A stretch of DNA of 14,728 bases, from assembly GCA_028290225.1 (NCBI GenBank), contig JAQGKH010000143.1, forward strand, positions 1-14,728. Reading direction: 5' to 3'. This DNA comes from Devosia sp. (GTDB lineage: Bacteria; Pseudomonadota; Alphaproteobacteria; Rhizobiales; Devosiaceae). The position numbers and the translations under genes were made by a program. The notes under the pieces are model-generated. The model was not told where the DNA came from and ran no database searches. It was given only the letters and a program-made list of their open reading frames with translations. This document shows, one piece after another, positions 13,313 through 14,728 of the stretch (positions are counted from its first letter, which is position 1; each line of letters starts with the position of its first letter).

Positions 13313-13324
13313 GTTTGGGGCGCT
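13293..13324. repeat. Perfect 8-bp inverted repeat between the dnaJ-like gene and pdxH
   Basis: AGCGCCCC (13293-13300) and GGGGCGCT (13317-13324) are exact reverse complements with a 16-base spacer. The spacer contains the candidate -35 of the dnaJ-like promoter (13307-13312). An operator, or a leader hairpin in the pdxH transcript, would both fit. It is 32 bases before the pdxH ATG. Confidence 0.5.
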
Positions 13325-13356
13325 AAACGCGTGCCGGAAATTGGAAGGATCGAGCA

Positions 13357-13986
13357 ATGCTGCAGACACTGACCGAGCGGTTGTTCGATGACGGCGACCG
13401 CAGCGACCTCGATCCCTTTGCCTTGTTCGAGGAATGGTTCGCCCTCGCCAAGGACAGCGAGCCCAATGATCCCCATGCCATGGCCCTGGCCAGCGCCGAT
13501 GCCGATGGCCTGCCGGATGTGCGCATGGTGCTGCTGAACGGCCGCGACACCAGAGGCTTTGTGTTTTTCACCAATTTCAATAGCGCCAAGGGGCAGCAAC
13601 TGCTGGCCAATCCCCAGGCGGCCATGGTGATGCACTGGAAGTCGCTGCGCCGCCAGGTGCGGGTGCGCGGCCCGGTTGAGGTGGTGACCCCCGCCGAAGC
13701 CGACGTTTATTTCGCCTCGCGCGCCAAGGGCTCCCAGATTGCGTCCTCCGCTTCGCGCCAGTCCCAGCCGCTGGACCGGCGCGACACCCTGGTGGAGCAG
13801 GTGGCCGAACTGACCGAGCGGATCGGGGAAGGCGCCGTGCCGCGGCCCGCCCACTGGTCGGGGTTCCGGATCGTGCCGTTGAGCATCGAGTTCTGGAAGG
13901 ATGGGCAGTTCCGCCTGCATGATCGGGTGCGCTTTACCCGCACCGATCCGGCCGGCGCCTGGACCAATGCGCGGCTTTATCCCTGA
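13357..13986 (+). CDS. pdxH: Pyridoxamine 5'-phosphate oxidase
   Basis: 209 residues; ATG at 13357 with GGAAGGA 7 bases upstream. The FMN enzyme oxidises pyridoxamine or pyridoxine 5'-phosphate to pyridoxal 5'-phosphate, in synthesis and salvage of vitamin B6. The split-barrel FMN domain shows VRMVLLNGRDTRGFVFFTN (55-73), NSAKGQQL (75-82) and RRQVRVRG (98-105). The dimerisation and substrate part shows SRQSQPLD (133-140), PAHWSGFRIVPLSIEFWKDG (164-183), RLHDR (186-190) and the terminal ARLYP. Length and motifs match the family throughout. It is divergent from the dnaJ-like gene and followed after 75 bases by a DUF1499 gene on the same strand. Confidence 0.97.
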   Translation: MLQTLTERLFDDGDRSDLDPFALFEEWFALAKDSEPNDPHAMALASADADGLPDVRMVLLNGRDTRGFVFFTNFNSAKGQQLLANPQAAMVMHWKSLRRQVRVRGPVEVVTPAEADVYFASRAKGSQIASSASRQSQPLDRRDTLVEQVAELTERIGEGAVPRPAHWSGFRIVPLSIEFWKDGQFRLHDRVRFTRTDPAGAWTNARLYP

Positions 13987-14061
13987 GCCCTTGGCGGTTC
14001 GGTTGAGCCTCCCGCAACCTTTGAGCCCTAGGCTCGCAGCAAGACAAGACCTGGCGGCACA

Positions 14062-14728
14062 GTGCGCATTCTGATCCGGACATCAAAATCGGCCATTTGG
14101 GCCCGCTGGCTCGGCGGGCTGGCCGTACCCCTGCTGGTTATTCCGGTGCTGATGCACCGGCTGCGCCTGATCACCAGCGACCTGTTCCTGGCGGCCGTGC
14201 TGCTGGCGGGCTTGGTGGCGCTTGTTGCTGTCGCAACGGCGATGGTGGCGCTGTGGCGCCTGTGGCTAAGCGGCGATCAGGGCTGGGGCCGTGCCCTGGG
14301 AGGCCTGATGCTGGGCCTTGCATGCCTGGTCCCGTTCGCCTGGTACGGCAACCTGGCGCTGAGCTATCCGCCCGTCACCGATATCGCCACCATCGAGCGC
14401 GGGGCAATGCCCCTGCTGTTCGAGCCGGGCATGGCTGCGATGCCCCCGCCGCGCACGCTTTCGCCAGCCGAAGCGGCGACCATTTTCCCCAACGTGGAAA
14501 CGCGCACCTATCCCCTGACCGTCGAGCAGGCCTATGAAGTGGTGCTGCGGCTCGTGAACAGCCTGGGCTGGGAACTGCGCCTCGAGCGCCCGCCTGAGGG
14601 GGATGAGCCCGGCCGCATCAACGCCCAGATCATGACCTGGCCCGGCTGGCGCGAGGAAGCGGTGTTTCGCGTCGAAGCGGCCCCCGAAGGCTCGCGCGTC
14701 GACATGCGCTCGGCTTCCCTGCATGCGC
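14062..14728 (+). CDS. Membrane-anchored DUF1499 protein (3' end outside window)
   Basis: 222 residues are visible; the C-terminus is beyond the right edge. The GTG at 14062 is the first usable start after an in-frame TAG at 14029, and the site upstream is weak (GGCGG). The N-terminal 100 residues contain three predicted membrane helices at about 16-31, 41-66 and 79-100. A soluble domain follows, beginning SYPPVTDIAT (101-110), which resembles the DIST start of DUF1499, and ending at the edge with VDMRSASLHA, which resembles its RSxSR-type signature. Between them lie ETRTYPLTVEQAYEVVLRLV and GWREEAVFRVEA. DUF1499 has no established function. The gene follows pdxH by 75 bases and may be co-transcribed; GAGCC-CTA-GGCTC (14023-14035) is a short hairpin in that gap. 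Confidence 0.8.
   Translation, partial: MRILIRTSKSAIWARWLGGLAVPLLVIPVLMHRLRLITSDLFLAAVLLAGLVALVAVATAMVALWRLWLSGDQGWGRALGGLMLGLACLVPFAWYGNLALSYPPVTDIATIERGAMPLLFEPGMAAMPPPRTLSPAEAATIFPNVETRTYPLTVEQAYEVVLRLVNSLGWELRLERPPEGDEPGRINAQIMTWPGWREEAVFRVEAAPEGSRVDMRSASLHA

Noticed and set aside
1..14728. Hidden mobile element, defence island, CRISPR array, tRNA or biosynthetic cluster
   Set aside because: No transposase, integrase, direct-repeat array, tRNA-like cloverleaf or cluster enzymes were seen; nearly all DNA is accounted for by recognisable housekeeping genes.

Overview
The window looks like a stretch of chromosome from an alphaproteobacterium of the order Hyphomicrobiales (Rhizobiales), possibly a Devosia-like genus. 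Three things point there: high GC, a gene content typical of that order (a TIGR02301/DUF2385 secreted protein, a YgfZ-like protein divergent from a DHOase of the DTQVHFREPG type, and a fabI - histidine phosphatase - aroC run), and CTTG-type -35 elements. The genus is inference from recalled gene content, not from a search. Coding density is very high, intergenic gaps are 4 to 126 bases, and no gene-free stretch exceeds 300 bases. I see no rRNA, tRNA, CRISPR array, insertion sequence, phage gene or integration scar.

Left part (1-5933). A 5'-partial ygfZ/gcvT-like gene on the minus strand is divergent from a dihydroorotase (485-1816). Three minus-strand genes follow: a 98-residue protein of unknown function, a secreted TIGR02301 protein and a Nudix hydrolase. 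The Nudix gene is divergent from an SRAP (YedK/HMCES-type) protein that protects abasic sites in DNA. Next, on the minus strand, come a hemerythrin-domain protein and a D-2-hydroxyglutarate dehydrogenase-like flavoprotein.

Middle part (6037-11240). fabI, a histidine phosphatase and aroC form a plus-strand run. It collides tail to tail with a tight minus-strand operon: histone-deacetylase-like amidohydrolase, xseB, a SCO1/SenC copper protein and a TlyA-type rRNA methyltransferase. The two runs meet in a single CTAG that carries both stop codons. As I recall the order, dxs usually lies between xseB and tlyA in related bacteria; here the SCO gene sits there.

Right part (11305-14728). A full-length Sua5-type threonylcarbamoyl-AMP synthase converges on a class B DnaJ/CbpA-like cochaperone. 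That gene is divergent from pdxH, followed by a membrane-anchored DUF1499 protein cut by the window edge.

The block is essentially housekeeping: pyrimidine, fatty acid, aromatic amino acid and vitamin B6 synthesis, tRNA and rRNA modification, protein folding and DNA repair. I found no convincing new multi-gene system. The most interesting points are a perfect sliding-clamp-binding motif (QLDLF) at the very end of the SRAP protein, a Gln replacing the first metal-binding His of the dihydroorotase, the SCO gene in the dxs position, and several unexplained inverted repeats in divergent promoter regions.
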